A stretch of DNA of 64,000 bases from Pseudomonas flavescens. GTDB lineage: Bacteria; Pseudomonadota; Gammaproteobacteria; Pseudomonadales; Pseudomonadaceae. Made by a program: the position numbers and the translations under genes. Below the pieces are notes generated by a model. The model made no database searches. It saw nothing but the letters and a program-made list of their open reading frames with translations, and was not told where the DNA came from. Numbering within the stretch: position 1 is the stretch's first letter; the number at the start of each line of letters is the position of its first letter. This document shows, piece by piece, positions 45,324 to 55,086 of this stretch. The DNA lies in assembly GCF_013408425.1 (NCBI RefSeq), contig NZ_JACBYV010000001.1, positions 3,968,001-4,032,000 on the forward strand, written 5' to 3'.

Positions 45324-46451
45324 GGATGCCTCCAGGTGGCGCGGTCTAACGCACGACATTAGCTGTCGAACACGAGGTTACGCCCGTTGACTACTCTCGC
45401 CACTCAACCCAAGACATTGCTGATGGACTGATGTTATTTAGCCACGGAGTCTAGGCAGACAGCCGGTAAACCGCAACGCACATCGCTTCCGAGCCCTGAA
45501 TAGAGAAAATACAAACAGTCGGTCAGATGGGGCGGGATAACACAGCGTTCGAAATCTAGATGATCCGCTTGTCCACGCGGGTCCATCCAAACAGGGCTGC
45601 AAAGCCGCCCTGCTTGGATGGACCTCATTTAAAAAAACTAAAGCCCACGCAAACTGTCTGTGGAAAACCACTGATTTCCACCGGTGGATAATTTCATCCA
45701 CAGCAGCAGAACTCCCGAAAATTCGAGCCTTGACCCGAATTATCCACAGGCGTAGAAAAGATCGGGCAAAGCGCTGTCGCTGACAGCAACCCCAGGTAGC
45801 CAGAACCTTTAAGGCTACGCCACACCGTGGTGGTTCTCCCAAAGTGCGATTAGCGTCCGGCGGATCGCACGGTCACAGCGATGTGATGGATGCCTACTTT
45901 TACCAGTGTGCCCACTGCGGCAACTCATCCCCCTTCATAGCTGCCCTGCAGCAACCTATCCACTTGGCCATTCCCGTGCGCCAACCTGCGCCCGTCTCTT
46001 TCTCCCGGAAAGAGACGGGCGCTCCTACCACTGCTGCAGCCCACAACGTACAAGGCTTTGGGGCATTCCCCCTCGTGACAATCGACGTGACAAACACCGA
46101 AGTCACCAGCAACAGCGATGCCGATGATGGTGCCGCAGCCTACGGAATGGACGGCACCTGACTGACAGTCAGGCATGCCCCGGTCATCGCATCACTGCCT
46201 TCACCAGACTCAGAATCTCGCGGCACCGGTCTCGTCAGCCAGTGCAGCCTCTACCCGCCCACTTCTTCGGAAGTGTTCAGGAGGCCAGATCATGAGATGC
46301 CCAAGCTCCCGGTCGTAAAGAGCCGTCAGTCCCGCGTTAGTGGACAACCCTCACAGGTCGCAGGGGCCTTGATCCCTGATAACACTCAACATTCTTGGCG
46401 GGATGACGTGGGGAAGGTTTTAAAAGTATTGGCTTCGAGAAGAGTTCGATC
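45324..46451. other. Long non-coding stretch with DnaA-box-like cluster and a perfect hairpin
   Basis: No convincing gene in 1.1 kb. Four DnaA-box-like 9-mers lie within 90 bases: 45659-45667, 45683-45691, 45694-45702 and a perfect TTATCCACA at 45740-45748. At 45989-46021 a 14-bp perfect stem (CGCCCGTCTCTTTC and complement) has a five-base loop and no T tract, followed by CTCCTAC as in REP elements. An open frame at 45844-46161 contains CAHC but has no other support. Confidence 0.55.
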
Positions 46452-47429
46452 ATGGCATTGGTAGGCAGGCGAGATGGACGCAATTTTGGCTATGGTCGGC
46501 AACTGAGCTATGCCGGACCGCAGGCATTGAAAGACCTGTTTGGCGGTGGGCATTACGGGACGGTCAAAGCACACAGTGATCGGTGGCTGGCGTTTGTACG
46601 CTGGTGTCGGTCGGAGGATGGGCCAGGCGTCAACGATGCGCGACAGATTGATCGGCAGACCTTGCTGGACTACACCGGACATCTGCGCCAACAAGTTGAA
46701 CAAGGTGAGCTCGCTATCGCCACTGCGCAAAACCGGTTGTCCAGTGTGAATCGAACCATGGCCGCGCTTCGCGGTGATCAGTATGTGAAAGTGCCGAGTC
46801 CGAGCAAGGCGCTGGAAATGCAGCGCACCACCATCCGCATGACAGTTCCACAAGGCCAGGATCGCGAACACGTGATGCGCATCGTCGATGCGCTCCGCGA
46901 ACAGCATCCCCGTGCCGCCGCCATCGTGCAGTTGGCACGCGCCACCGGCATGCGTTTGCGCGAGGCGATCTTGGCCGACCTGCCGCGTCTAAAACGTGAG
47001 GCCGAACAATACAGCAAGATCAATATCCAGGATGGTACCAAAGGTGGTCGCTCTGGCGCGTCGGCGCCTCGCTGGATTACGGTAGATGAGCAAATTCGTG
47101 AGGCGCTGAGGTTTGCCGAACAGGTCTCGCCCGACGGCAGCCGCAACCTGCTTGCACCTAACGAGAGCTACCTCGATTTCCAACCGAGTGTCGTCCGCCC
47201 CGCCCGAGATATCCTCCATACGTACAACCTCAAAGGCTTCCACGAACTACGCGCGGCCTATGCGTGCGAACGCTATGAACAGATCACCCACCACCTAGCG
47301 CCCATCAACGGTGGCAGGTGCAGGCGGCTCAATCCGCGCCTTGATCGAGAGGCACGATTTCAAATCAGCTATGAGCTGGGACACAGCCGAATCGACGTGG
47401 CATCGGCCTACATCGGTGGCCGAGAATGA
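46452..47429 (+). CDS. Second tyrosine recombinase/integrase-domain protein
   Basis: A 325-residue recombinase without the arm-binding domain of P4 integrases. An N-terminal SAM-like region (about 20-105) precedes the catalytic part: Arg in ARATGMRLREAILAD, HxxR-like in FHELRAAYACERY, and a terminal His...Tyr in ELGHSRIDVASAYIGG. This layout resembles the integrase-domain proteins carried inside Pseudomonas integrative elements. It overlaps the small downstream gene by four bases. It may excise a sub-module or belong to an older nested element. Confidence 0.82.
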   Translation: MALVGRRDGRNFGYGRQLSYAGPQALKDLFGGGHYGTVKAHSDRWLAFVRWCRSEDGPGVNDARQIDRQTLLDYTGHLRQQVEQGELAIATAQNRLSSVNRTMAALRGDQYVKVPSPSKALEMQRTTIRMTVPQGQDREHVMRIVDALREQHPRAAAIVQLARATGMRLREAILADLPRLKREAEQYSKINIQDGTKGGRSGASAPRWITVDEQIREALRFAEQVSPDGSRNLLAPNESYLDFQPSVVRPARDILHTYNLKGFHELRAAYACERYEQITHHLAPINGGRCRRLNPRLDREARFQISYELGHSRIDVASAYIGGRE

Positions 47430-47755
47430 CCAAGACATTCGATATGGAACTGTTCCTAGCGGGAGTTCTAGCAGGCTCGCATACCACTCGGCAACGCCAT
47501 CTCCGCCAAGCCAAAGCTATCCAAACGGCGATCGCGGAACGCTGGAAACGCGATAATCCCTGGACATGGCAGCGTAAGCACCTAGCATGGTTTCTAAACT
47601 TCTATGTGAATCAGCATGCTGGATCGACGCGATACTATTATCTACTGACCATAAACTTGATCGTTCATCGGTTACAAAAATCTTGGCAGATCAGCGATCT
47701 AGATGATTGCAATCAGCCGGCGATCCGAATGAAGATAGATTTCTGTAAGAGTTAA
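47426..47755 (+). CDS. Small basic partner of the second recombinase
   Basis: A 109-residue basic, aromatic-rich protein: RQRHLRQAKAIQTAIAERWK, NPWTWQRKHLAWFLNFYVNQ, YYYLLTINLIVHRL. The ATG lies in an ATGA overlap with the recombinase stop, so the pair is coupled. It resembles an SAM-like core-binding domain in size and spacing and could help the recombinase bind DNA; this is a guess. Confidence 0.7.
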   Translation: MTKTFDMELFLAGVLAGSHTTRQRHLRQAKAIQTAIAERWKRDNPWTWQRKHLAWFLNFYVNQHAGSTRYYYLLTINLIVHRLQKSWQISDLDDCNQPAIRMKIDFCKS

Positions 47756-47938
47756 TTTACCCCTACAGTTCAGCTGAACAGAGGACGCGTATATGAGTTA
47801 CCTAAAAGTTCGTCGATTGCAAATGGAAAGCTAGGAAACGCAATATAAAGCCAGAACTTGTTACGCCCATAAATTTTAATACCTCGCACGTTATTTACTG
47901 CGAGCTTTCACCTCAACACCATCGGACCTATCGAAACC

Positions 47939-48490
47939 ATGAAAATATCAAACCCAGAAAAACTAATTATTCTTATGCTTAGTGAGATTTATGACAAGCT
48001 AGAACTAAATGATGTAGACACTCATCTACTCCGCTCTGCCATCCACTCTGAAAATACTTGGGCAATCGATTGGGAGATGTCCGGCGTTTTTGGAAGCGAG
48101 GTAGAAGCGACTCCCCCACTGGTTAGTGAGATAGTAGACTATTTAGATATGTGGTCATTCCTTGAGGAGGCGTATAGCTTATTTGACTCAGCCAGCAAGG
48201 AAAAAATTGCTTGTGAAGCTGAGCCGTTTGGCAAGCACGTGCGCTTTCCAGGGTTTGACGGAAACAATGAACATGATGCCCTATCAATCGTCAGAATTTT
48301 AGTAGATGACATGGGTAGATTCAGCCGATTCAAGGGGCGAGAAATAAATTCCCACGCACCATTAATTCCAGCATATGCCCGGATGTATAAGGTATTCGAA
48401 CCAATTCGAGCATCCCTTTCTGGAATTCGCCACCTAAGTCCCGAACAGGTCATTTCCGTACTTAAAGCAATGCGCTACTCGGAGGCATAA
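47939..48490 (+). CDS. YfbU family protein
   Basis: A 183-residue protein that I recognise as YfbU-like: SNPEKLIILMLSEIYDKL at the N terminus, IVDYLDMWSFLEEAYSLF, FPGFDGNNEHDAL, DDMGRFSRF and a C-terminal HLSPEQVISVLKAMR. The family is small and its function is not established. The ATG follows a 180-base AT-rich gap. Its stop overlaps the next gene's start by one base (TAATG). Low GC compared with the chromosome. Probably the partner of the HEPN protein. Confidence 0.85.
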   Translation: MKISNPEKLIILMLSEIYDKLELNDVDTHLLRSAIHSENTWAIDWEMSGVFGSEVEATPPLVSEIVDYLDMWSFLEEAYSLFDSASKEKIACEAEPFGKHVRFPGFDGNNEHDALSIVRILVDDMGRFSRFKGREINSHAPLIPAYARMYKVFEPIRASLSGIRHLSPEQVISVLKAMRYSEA

Positions 48491-50304
48491 TGAGTACGTT
48501 ACGGTATCTGCAAGACGCTGTTTGGGAAAAATTGCCGTTTGAAGATTTCCGGCCGCGGTTTTTTGTTGAGTCATATAGCGAGAAACTGCGGATGTATACT
48601 CCACATTTTTATCAATCACGATTGCTAAATACATTTAGCGCTTGCTTAGAAATGATAGAGCATGTCGATGCCTATCAAGAAAACGATAAAAATGGAGGGT
48701 ACATCCTCTCCTCTATGGACGAAATTATCGAGTGCTGGGAAAGTGACCCTATCGCTCAAGAGATTTTTAGTGAGCTTGCAGCCCTAAAGGCTGACCTTGC
48801 CAAGAAGGTTAAATCTGGCGAACTTGACTCAAACGTACAGGCTCGGCTAAAGGTACTATGCCGCACAATAATCGGACGGCAGCAAAAATACCTTAGCATA
48901 CTTTTAGAACGACTGGAGGAGGCGATAGTTGGAACGTGCGACTTGGCGCAGACAGAGCGCATAACTGCTTCAATTGATCGCCTCACCGGCCTATATACCA
49001 CATTCTTACTAAACCAAGGTTATTCACCTACTTATCTTTATAACCGTTGCGCTATGTTCTTTCGAAAAAATAATTACTCGGGAAGAAATTTCTCCGAGCA
49101 ATTCAGAATGGTGACTGAACGGTTGAGGAACCAACAGTCTCAGTTTGATATCTATTACGGATTTCATGCAGCTAAACCGAACATTTTGCTTTCCGTAAAC
49201 GATGAGCCAGGCATGAAAATTTTAAGTGACGCACCAAAGGAAATTGCCGAACTTAAGGATGCTCAGAAGGACACGGATATTAATGTTCTTGCAAAACTGA
49301 CACTGACATCAACTGATTATATTTCGGCCGCTCTTCAAGCAAAGGAAAAAATTGATCGCTTTTTAGATACCACTACTGCATTTGAGTTTGGGAGCGAATT
49401 TCGGATTTCAGATAACTGCATAACGATACGGCAAGGTCAACTTCCCCATAGAAGAAAACTAAACGTCGGAGAGCTACTCGCATTTATTTCTAGCGAAAAT
49501 GGTACCGCCATTCCACACGACAGCCTCGCCATACACAACGTATTTAAAAGTCTGAATGAGCCTGCGAAGGAGCAATTAGGTAGATCTCTTAGACACTTGA
49601 GACTAGCAAAAGTCTCGGTCTCCCTAGAGCAAAAACTTTTAAACCTATGGATCGCACTTGAATCCCTATTTACAAATACGGGCTCAAGCATTATTGGGAA
49701 CATCTTAGATTTTGTTCCTCCATTTTATGCGGTTGCGGGGATACCTAGACGTGTACGATTTTTGCGCGAACTTCTCACAGCTAACAACATAACGGTGACA
49801 CCACTAATTGCTGACAGCATTTATTCTGAAAGTACCACTTTCACCGATTCACTAAGTGATGAGCAGGTATTTCTCATACTCAGGAATGCTGACGCGGCAA
49901 AGGAGCTTTTTTACAGCATCGAGAAAAAAGAACATCTGAAATTCAAGCTTATGAAAATATTCAAGGAAATTGAAAACAACAAATCCATATCAGTACGACT
50001 AGCGAAGTCTAAGACAGACGTTAACCGTCAACTTAGAAGAATTTATTTTCTCAGAAACAAAATTGCACATACTGGACACTTCCGAGGTGTTCGTCCTCAA
50101 CTAGTAACTCATCTTCTTGACTACGTTGCCACCACATATCGCGTTATAGCGGCGGCGGCAGGCAAGGCACAGGACGGGCATACCTATTCTATTTCAGAGC
50201 TACTAGCAGCTGCCAGCATGGGAACTGACCTAATAAGCGCCAAGATATCATCGAAGGATGAAATATCTACACTTGATCAGATCACACTACAAGCGGTGAT
50301 ATAG
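48490..50304 (+). CDS. Large protein with C-terminal HEPN ribonuclease-like motif
   Basis: A 604-residue protein. Residues 1-350 are helical with no family I recognise. The C-terminal 200 residues look like an Apea-type HEPN domain: LEQKLLNLWIALESLF, then RRIYFLRNKIAHTGHF with R522-x4-H527 (RNKIAH), the RNase motif of HEPN toxins. It is translationally coupled to the YfbU gene. Its GC content is clearly lower than that of the host. A toxin or abortive-infection effector with YfbU as regulator is the leading idea, unproven. Confidence 0.82.
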   Translation: MSTLRYLQDAVWEKLPFEDFRPRFFVESYSEKLRMYTPHFYQSRLLNTFSACLEMIEHVDAYQENDKNGGYILSSMDEIIECWESDPIAQEIFSELAALKADLAKKVKSGELDSNVQARLKVLCRTIIGRQQKYLSILLERLEEAIVGTCDLAQTERITASIDRLTGLYTTFLLNQGYSPTYLYNRCAMFFRKNNYSGRNFSEQFRMVTERLRNQQSQFDIYYGFHAAKPNILLSVNDEPGMKILSDAPKEIAELKDAQKDTDINVLAKLTLTSTDYISAALQAKEKIDRFLDTTTAFEFGSEFRISDNCITIRQGQLPHRRKLNVGELLAFISSENGTAIPHDSLAIHNVFKSLNEPAKEQLGRSLRHLRLAKVSVSLEQKLLNLWIALESLFTNTGSSIIGNILDFVPPFYAVAGIPRRVRFLRELLTANNITVTPLIADSIYSESTTFTDSLSDEQVFLILRNADAAKELFYSIEKKEHLKFKLMKIFKEIENNKSISVRLAKSKTDVNRQLRRIYFLRNKIAHTGHFRGVRPQLVTHLLDYVATTYRVIAAAAGKAQDGHTYSISELLAAASMGTDLISAKISSKDEISTLDQITLQAVI

Positions 50305-50525
50305 ATGCAACGCAAGATGTTTTAGGATGCCATCAATTAGGACATATTAGATTTTTATATGGTGCCTGCTTCGAATCTAGGACTTTTCGATAGCAGGCGT
50401 CAAGTTTATTCAAATACGCTGCGAAAAAATCCTGTCGAAAAAGTAGCGGCCACATGCCATCATGCCTTACCTCCACATCCTACACCAGCCAAAATTAGTA
50501 AATATCTATATTAAATGGATTTAAA

Positions 50526-51386
50526 ATGAATACTGAGTTAGCTATAAAAATCGATTACCTCCAGAAAAGAAAAAACCCCGCTCAAGTTTTTGAAGCTATG
50601 GGTTTATATATAAACGCATATCAAGATCTTTGCCAATTGCTTGCAAACTCAGTAGATCTGGAGGTTGCTTTTGAACTTGAACTTAACTCTGTATCTACAG
50701 GTTCTATAATTAGCAAGCTTAGCAGTGTAAGCAGCTCCATTGCCAACTACATCGAAGAAGCTTTGTACTCCTCTGGAAGCGCACTTAGCTCTGAACTAAT
50801 GGACGTTTCTGAAACGGAAACAGAGGCAGAGGTAAACTCAATTGCAATCGCTTTGGAAGCGGATATAAGAAAAAAAATAAATAGCAACATTGTTCCGCCA
50901 CACATAGATAGGCAAGGATTGGCATATGTCCTTACTGAATTCTCTAATGCAAATAAGAAACTTCAATCGGGTGAAGTAGTGCAGCTAGGCGCAGCAAACA
51001 GTGATTATTTATCAAAGTTCAACGTTGACTGGAGGTTCAGCGGAGATGCCAGCAAGATGTTTATTGGTGATACATCAGACTTCAACGGGAGAGATAAGCT
51101 ATACACAATGATACAAGTAAACGAGGGAAACTCTGTATGGTCATTCAAAAGCGCTGCAATGGAGCGTAAGTTTCCGGCCAAGATCGTGGACAAGGATTGG
51201 CTACAGCGATACCAAGCGGGCTTGATTGCACCGATTGGCCCTTTAGATATAATGGATGCAGAGCTCTCATATTCAATTTATACACCACCTGATGGTAAAG
51301 GTAGACCTCAGATTAGAAAAGCAAAAATTCACAAAATATTGAACATCCATAGAAATCGAGACTATCAAAATGCGCTCGACGTCTAA
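50526..51386 (+). CDS. Unknown soluble protein paired with a membrane protein
   Basis: A 286-residue protein with no recognised family. The N-terminal 100 residues are helical with a Ser-rich segment (IISKLSSVSSSIANYIEEAL). Residues 140-270 are beta-rich: WRFSGDASKMFIGDTSDF, AAMERKFPAKIVDKDWL, DAELSYSIYTPP. No signal peptide. It overlaps the next gene by 17 bases. AT-rich codon use marks it as island cargo. Confidence 0.75.
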   Translation: MNTELAIKIDYLQKRKNPAQVFEAMGLYINAYQDLCQLLANSVDLEVAFELELNSVSTGSIISKLSSVSSSIANYIEEALYSSGSALSSELMDVSETETEAEVNSIAIALEADIRKKINSNIVPPHIDRQGLAYVLTEFSNANKKLQSGEVVQLGAANSDYLSKFNVDWRFSGDASKMFIGDTSDFNGRDKLYTMIQVNEGNSVWSFKSAAMERKFPAKIVDKDWLQRYQAGLIAPIGPLDIMDAELSYSIYTPPDGKGRPQIRKAKIHKILNIHRNRDYQNALDV

Positions 51387-51801
51387 TCGTAGTGCTAGGC
51401 GAGCCCTGCTTGCCGATCTGACGGCAGATTATTTGTATATTTCATTGCCATTTATGTTGCTGGTCGGAATTAAATTTTACCTAGCAAGTTGGCAGGAAAT
51501 ATTTTTATCTTCTGATTGGGCATTAGGAGCATGCATAGTTTTCGGGCAAGTCACATATAAAATTTCAAAATCAGTCGCAAAAGCTAGAGCTAATGCGCAG
51601 CATTATGGACTATTTACAGCTCACCGTTTTTCACTTGTTGTTATTTCTGCCGTTATTTATTGCGGGATGATTATTAAACCGACTATGTCGCTAGGTGCAA
51701 TTCAAGTAATTTGGTTTTTTGTGGCATCCTTCTACCACTTCCGAGACGGAATCACAGCGCACCTAATTGATAAAGCGGAAATAAAACAAACTAACAAGTA
51801 G
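51370..51801 (+). CDS. Small multi-pass membrane protein (possible effector)
   Basis: A 143-residue inner-membrane protein with a basic N terminus (RSTSNRSARRALL) and about four hydrophobic segments (about 20-38, 48-63, 88-105 and 110-128). No recognised family. Translation is coupled to the upstream 286-residue protein. The soluble-sensor plus membrane-protein layout is common among phage-defence effectors that breach the membrane, so this is a candidate, not a demonstrated one. Confidence 0.72.
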   Translation: MRSTSNRSARRALLADLTADYLYISLPFMLLVGIKFYLASWQEIFLSSDWALGACIVFGQVTYKISKSVAKARANAQHYGLFTAHRFSLVVISAVIYCGMIIKPTMSLGAIQVIWFFVASFYHFRDGITAHLIDKAEIKQTNK

Positions 51802-51995
51802 TAGATACTGTGAATGCTACTAGCACCTATAATGGCAGCCACATATTTTAGCTAGCCTATTCATCTTATTCACTATTCAATTCTGCCCCCATCACCCAAG
51901 CATTGAACTCTAATTATCATTAAGGATAAGCTAAGAGGTAGCAACCTGTTTGCCAATTATTAATTTCATTTATTTTTCAATTAGTTAAGTTTTTT

Positions 51996-52022
51996 TTCGA
52001 CTCCTGGTGCCGCACCATACAA
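51996..52022 (+). repeat. attR of tRNA-Thr genomic island
   Basis: Copies the tRNA-Thr 3' end (TTCGACTCCTGGTGCCGCA and CCATACAA) with one G missing compared with attL. It is preceded by an AT-rich island end and followed by host-like GC-rich sequence. Confidence 0.88.
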
Positions 52023-52201
52023 CAAAAGGCCTCGCAAAAATTCGGGCCATGTCGCTTCTGGCGGTCGCTCAAGCAACGTCCACAAAATATTCAAGAAGCA
52101 GCCACCCACACATTTGCCATGTGACGCGAGCGCGCTGCTGCAGATCAGGGCTAAGGTTAAGGATTGAAGACAACCCTGGCGTTTACCTGACAAGGGGGCA
52201 T

Positions 52202-52531
52202 GTGGACATCTCAACCGCACAAAGCATCAAGCTGGCCATCGTCTCGGCAGCGGGGCTGTCGAAGGACGCACTTCATATCTATGTGGGCATGGCGGTGTAT
52301 CTGGCGTTGGTCGCGGTCACCCGACGACTCAGGCCGTACATTGCCTGGCTGGGTGTTTTCATCATCGCCTGTGCTGGCGAATGGGTGGACCGGCGAGACG
52401 ATATCGAGAGCCTTGGATACTGGCGCTGGCAGGCAAGCGTTCATGACATCGTCAACACGCTGTTCTGGCCCACGGCGCTCACGCTGTTTTGGCTTCTGAA
52501 GTGCCGTAGAAAATCCGCCGTGGAGCCTTAA
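52202..52531 (+). CDS. Small membrane protein (VanZ-like region)
   Basis: A 109-residue protein with two or three transmembrane segments: HIYVGMAVYLALVAVT, YIAWLGVFIIACAGEWVD and DIVNTLFWPTALTLFW. The order of HxYxG and EWVD motifs is reminiscent of VanZ-like proteins. I chose the GTG at 52202, which has AAGGGGG just upstream; the frame is open from 52007 but enters the attR side. First chromosomal gene beyond the island. Confidence 0.7.
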   Translation: MDISTAQSIKLAIVSAAGLSKDALHIYVGMAVYLALVAVTRRLRPYIAWLGVFIIACAGEWVDRRDDIESLGYWRWQASVHDIVNTLFWPTALTLFWLLKCRRKSAVEP

Positions 52532-52657
52532 CCTGTTTCGCTTTGCAAAGCGATTCCCCAAGGACTCTGCCCCGCCACAGTAAGAGGCCGTTCAAACGAA
52601 CTACGGATCTTCTGCAGCAGAGCCCGGATGATGATCACTGGGGCATGAGCCCTGGTA

Positions 52658-53065
52658 TCAAACGTGATCGAGCACCCTGAGGGCCGCTTTGGCCAGAAAG
52701 CCTGAGCGGCTTTTCTGCTCGGGATGGGCCTTTACGTACTCGTCGATGCGGCTGATCAGATGGCCAGGGAGCGTGATGTTCAGCTTCTCTGCCTTGCCCA
52801 TGTATTTGGTTACGTCGATATCTACCACAGCCCAGGTACTGCTGGCGTATGCGGGATTGGCAGCGTGGTGGGTCAAGGTATTCGCTTGCGGGATCTGCGC
52901 GCCCTCTTCGGCCAGAAGCTGTAGGTGCCCTTCGATGGCTTCACGGGCCATTGCCAAGGCGTCGTCCAGATCGTCACCCGCAGAGAAGCAGCCCGAAATA
53001 TCCGGCACTTCAACGCCCCAGGCGTGCGTGTCGTCACCAGGATGAATGGCGATGGGATAGAGCAT
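52658..53065 (-). CDS. HicB-family antitoxin, orphan
   Basis: A 135-residue protein. The HicB partial RNase H-like domain is at the N terminus (PDISGCFSAGDDLDDALAMAREAIEGHL), and a ribbon-helix-helix DNA-binding domain at the C terminus (LNITLPGHLISRIDEYVKAHPEQKSRSGFLAKAAL). HicA toxin genes normally lie just upstream; none can be found in 53066-53290 on either strand. It is therefore an antitoxin without a toxin. Confidence 0.9.
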   Translation of the reverse strand: MLYPIAIHPGDDTHAWGVEVPDISGCFSAGDDLDDALAMAREAIEGHLQLLAEEGAQIPQANTLTHHAANPAYASSTWAVVDIDVTKYMGKAEKLNITLPGHLISRIDEYVKAHPEQKSRSGFLAKAALRVLDHV

Positions 53066-53398
53066 GGTGATGGCCTCGCGTTACGGAGTTGCGGTTGACT
53101 GTACTCAAAGAACCAAAGAAGCCCGAGCGGAGGTAAGCAGACGGCAAAACCGTTGGCCCGAGGCTCCTAACATCGCCATCATCCGCACTCGTCGAAGTAG
53201 TTATAGTAACCACCACCAGAATCTCCGCCAACATCATCGCCGCGCTGCCTGCCAATGGGCCAGGCAACGTATCTAGATATCAGGCAGGGCGAGCGATGTA
53301 CTGCAGATCACCAGTGCTCAAAGGCTGGTGAGTTTCACTCAAAGAAAGTTGAAGCGCCCGATAAGGCACCCGCAGGGCACCTCACCGAGCGCTTCACA
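53066..53398. other. Gap between hicB and chemoreceptor gene
   Basis: About 330 bases with no supported gene. Searched by eye for a HicA toxin (GSHHxF-type motif) without success. An imperfect hairpin with GAAGCGC/GCGCTTC arms at 53350-53396 may terminate the leftward chemoreceptor mRNA. Confidence 0.5.
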
Positions 53399-54715
53399 TC
53401 AGTTCGCGACCTGGCTGGAGAACTGGCTTACGGCGGCGACGACGCACTCCGCGTCTTTCTGGATATCCTGAATCACGGTGTCGGATGCGTTGGCCAGTGT
53501 CAGTGCTTCGCCGGCCAGTTCGCGGCTGCGGTTGATCACGTCGACGGCGTTGGAAGCGAGTTCCTGGTTCTGTTGCACCACGCCGACGATTTCCTGGGTG
53601 GCTTTGGAGGTGCGTGAGGCGAGCTGGCGGACTTCATCGGCCACCACGGCGAAACCACGGCCCTGCTCGCCTGCACGCGCAGCTTCGATCGCGGCGTTGA
53701 GTGCCAGCAGGTTGGTCTGGTCGGCGATTCCACTGATGGCTTTGACGATGGCTTCGATCATCTGGCCCTGCTGATCCAGCGCCTGGATGCCCTGGGTGGC
53801 GTTCTCCATCGAGTTGGCCAAACGGTGCAGCACTTCGACCGTATTACGGATCACTTCACGGCCCTTGCTGGCGCTGGTGTCGGTTTGCAGCGAGGTGCTG
53901 TAGGCCAGGTTGGCGGCTTCGGCGACGGCTTTTTCCAGGTTCACCTGCTCGGTGATCACGGTGGCGAACTTCACCACCTTGTAGAGCTTGCCGTGGATGT
54001 CGGTGATCGGGTTGTAGGACGCCTCCAGCCAGACATCCCGGCCGCCGCTGTCGATACGGCGGAAACGGGCGACGACGAACTCACCACGACGCAGGCGTTC
54101 CCAGAACTGGCGATAGGCGTCCGAGGCACTTTCTTCGGCGGTGCAGAAGATGCTGTGGTGCTTGCCGACCACCTGCGACAGGTTGTAGCCCATGCCGCGC
54201 AGGAAGGAGTCGTTGGCGGTGATGACGGTGCCGTCCAGATTGAACTCGATCACAGCGGTCGAACGCAGCAGCGCCTTGACCAGGCTCTCGTTCTCCAGCG
54301 ACGCCTCGATGGTGCGCGTCAGGTTGCTGGAGTGGATGACCATCTGCTTAGCGCCCGTCAGATGATCGCTCATGGGGATGACCACCGAGCGCAGCCATAC
54401 GTGCTGGCCGTCCTTGCCCAGCAAACGCAGGGCGCCGTTGAAGTGACGGCGTTCCTTGATCGCCGACAGGGCGCGCAACTGGTGCGGGTCCCGCGCCAGA
54501 TCCGAGGGCGACAGTTGGGTCAGGTACTGCCCCTCGACTTCCCCGGCCCGATAGCCGAGTTCGCTCTGGAACAGGTCGTTGACACGCTCGATACGGCCAT
54601 CGCCGCTGAGCTGGATGATGATCATTTCCTTTTCGAGGTTCTCCCTTACCTCCTCCTGCATCGCTAAGCGAGCTTCCAGCTCACTGTTGATTTGTTTGAG
54701 GCGAGAGTTGAACAC
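53399..54715 (-). CDS. Soluble PAS-PAS methyl-accepting chemotaxis-type protein
   Basis: A 438-residue protein. Two PAS domains (about 30-140 and 155-270; [21 protein letters not shown] and [19 protein letters not shown]) precede the MCP signalling hairpin with its tip motif [22 protein letters not shown]. There is no transmembrane segment, like Aer-type or BdlA-type cytosolic receptors. I chose the GTG at 54715 (protein [10 protein letters not shown]), eight bases after GGAG, which fits Pseudomonas relatives; an ATG at 54841 adds an unlikely N terminus. The receptor tail is short. Confidence 0.88.
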   Translation of the reverse strand: MFNSRLKQINSELEARLAMQEEVRENLEKEMIIIQLSGDGRIERVNDLFQSELGYRAGEVEGQYLTQLSPSDLARDPHQLRALSAIKERRHFNGALRLLGKDGQHVWLRSVVIPMSDHLTGAKQMVIHSSNLTRTIEASLENESLVKALLRSTAVIEFNLDGTVITANDSFLRGMGYNLSQVVGKHHSIFCTAEESASDAYRQFWERLRRGEFVVARFRRIDSGGRDVWLEASYNPITDIHGKLYKVVKFATVITEQVNLEKAVAEAANLAYSTSLQTDTSASKGREVIRNTVEVLHRLANSMENATQGIQALDQQGQMIEAIVKAISGIADQTNLLALNAAIEAARAGEQGRGFAVVADEVRQLASRTSKATQEIVGVVQQNQELASNAVDVINRSRELAGEALTLANASDTVIQDIQKDAECVVAAVSQFSSQVAN

Positions 54716-55086
54716 GACAAGGACTCCAAAGTAGGTATCAGTGCATCGGCCCGAGGCTGAAAATCTTGAAGGATAGGTAGTGCTGGCAGCTGTCATTTTC
54801 GAGCATAGACCGCTTCGCTTACACCCGTGGGCCAGACACACGATTGCGCTTGTTCAATGCCCTAGCAGGCAGTAAGGTTCGACCGTCGCCGCATATCGGC
54901 GATACAGGATTGGCGTCCTGGAAAGTGGAAGACACATCAGCTGCTATCGCGGCTTTTCTGTGTCCTGCGTGTGGCTGCCTGCGTTATGGGCGGGCCGTAT
55001 GTGGGCATCTTCGGATGCGCCGGATCCACTAGCCGGTACGCCAACCCATACGGTTCCGCCCACCCTGATTGGCGTCAGGAGGCGGC

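Noticed and set aside
45438..45842. 134-codon frame on the minus strand
   Set aside because: Spans the DnaA-box-like cluster, has a random composition and no domain.
45844..46161. 105-codon frame containing YQCAHCGNSS
   Set aside because: Only one CxxC-like pair, no ribosome binding site, overlapping the perfect hairpin at 45989-46021, and no recognisable fold.
53034..53290. Possible HicA toxin upstream of hicB
   Set aside because: No frame has the GSHH-type motif or the double-stranded RNA-binding fold pattern of HicA.
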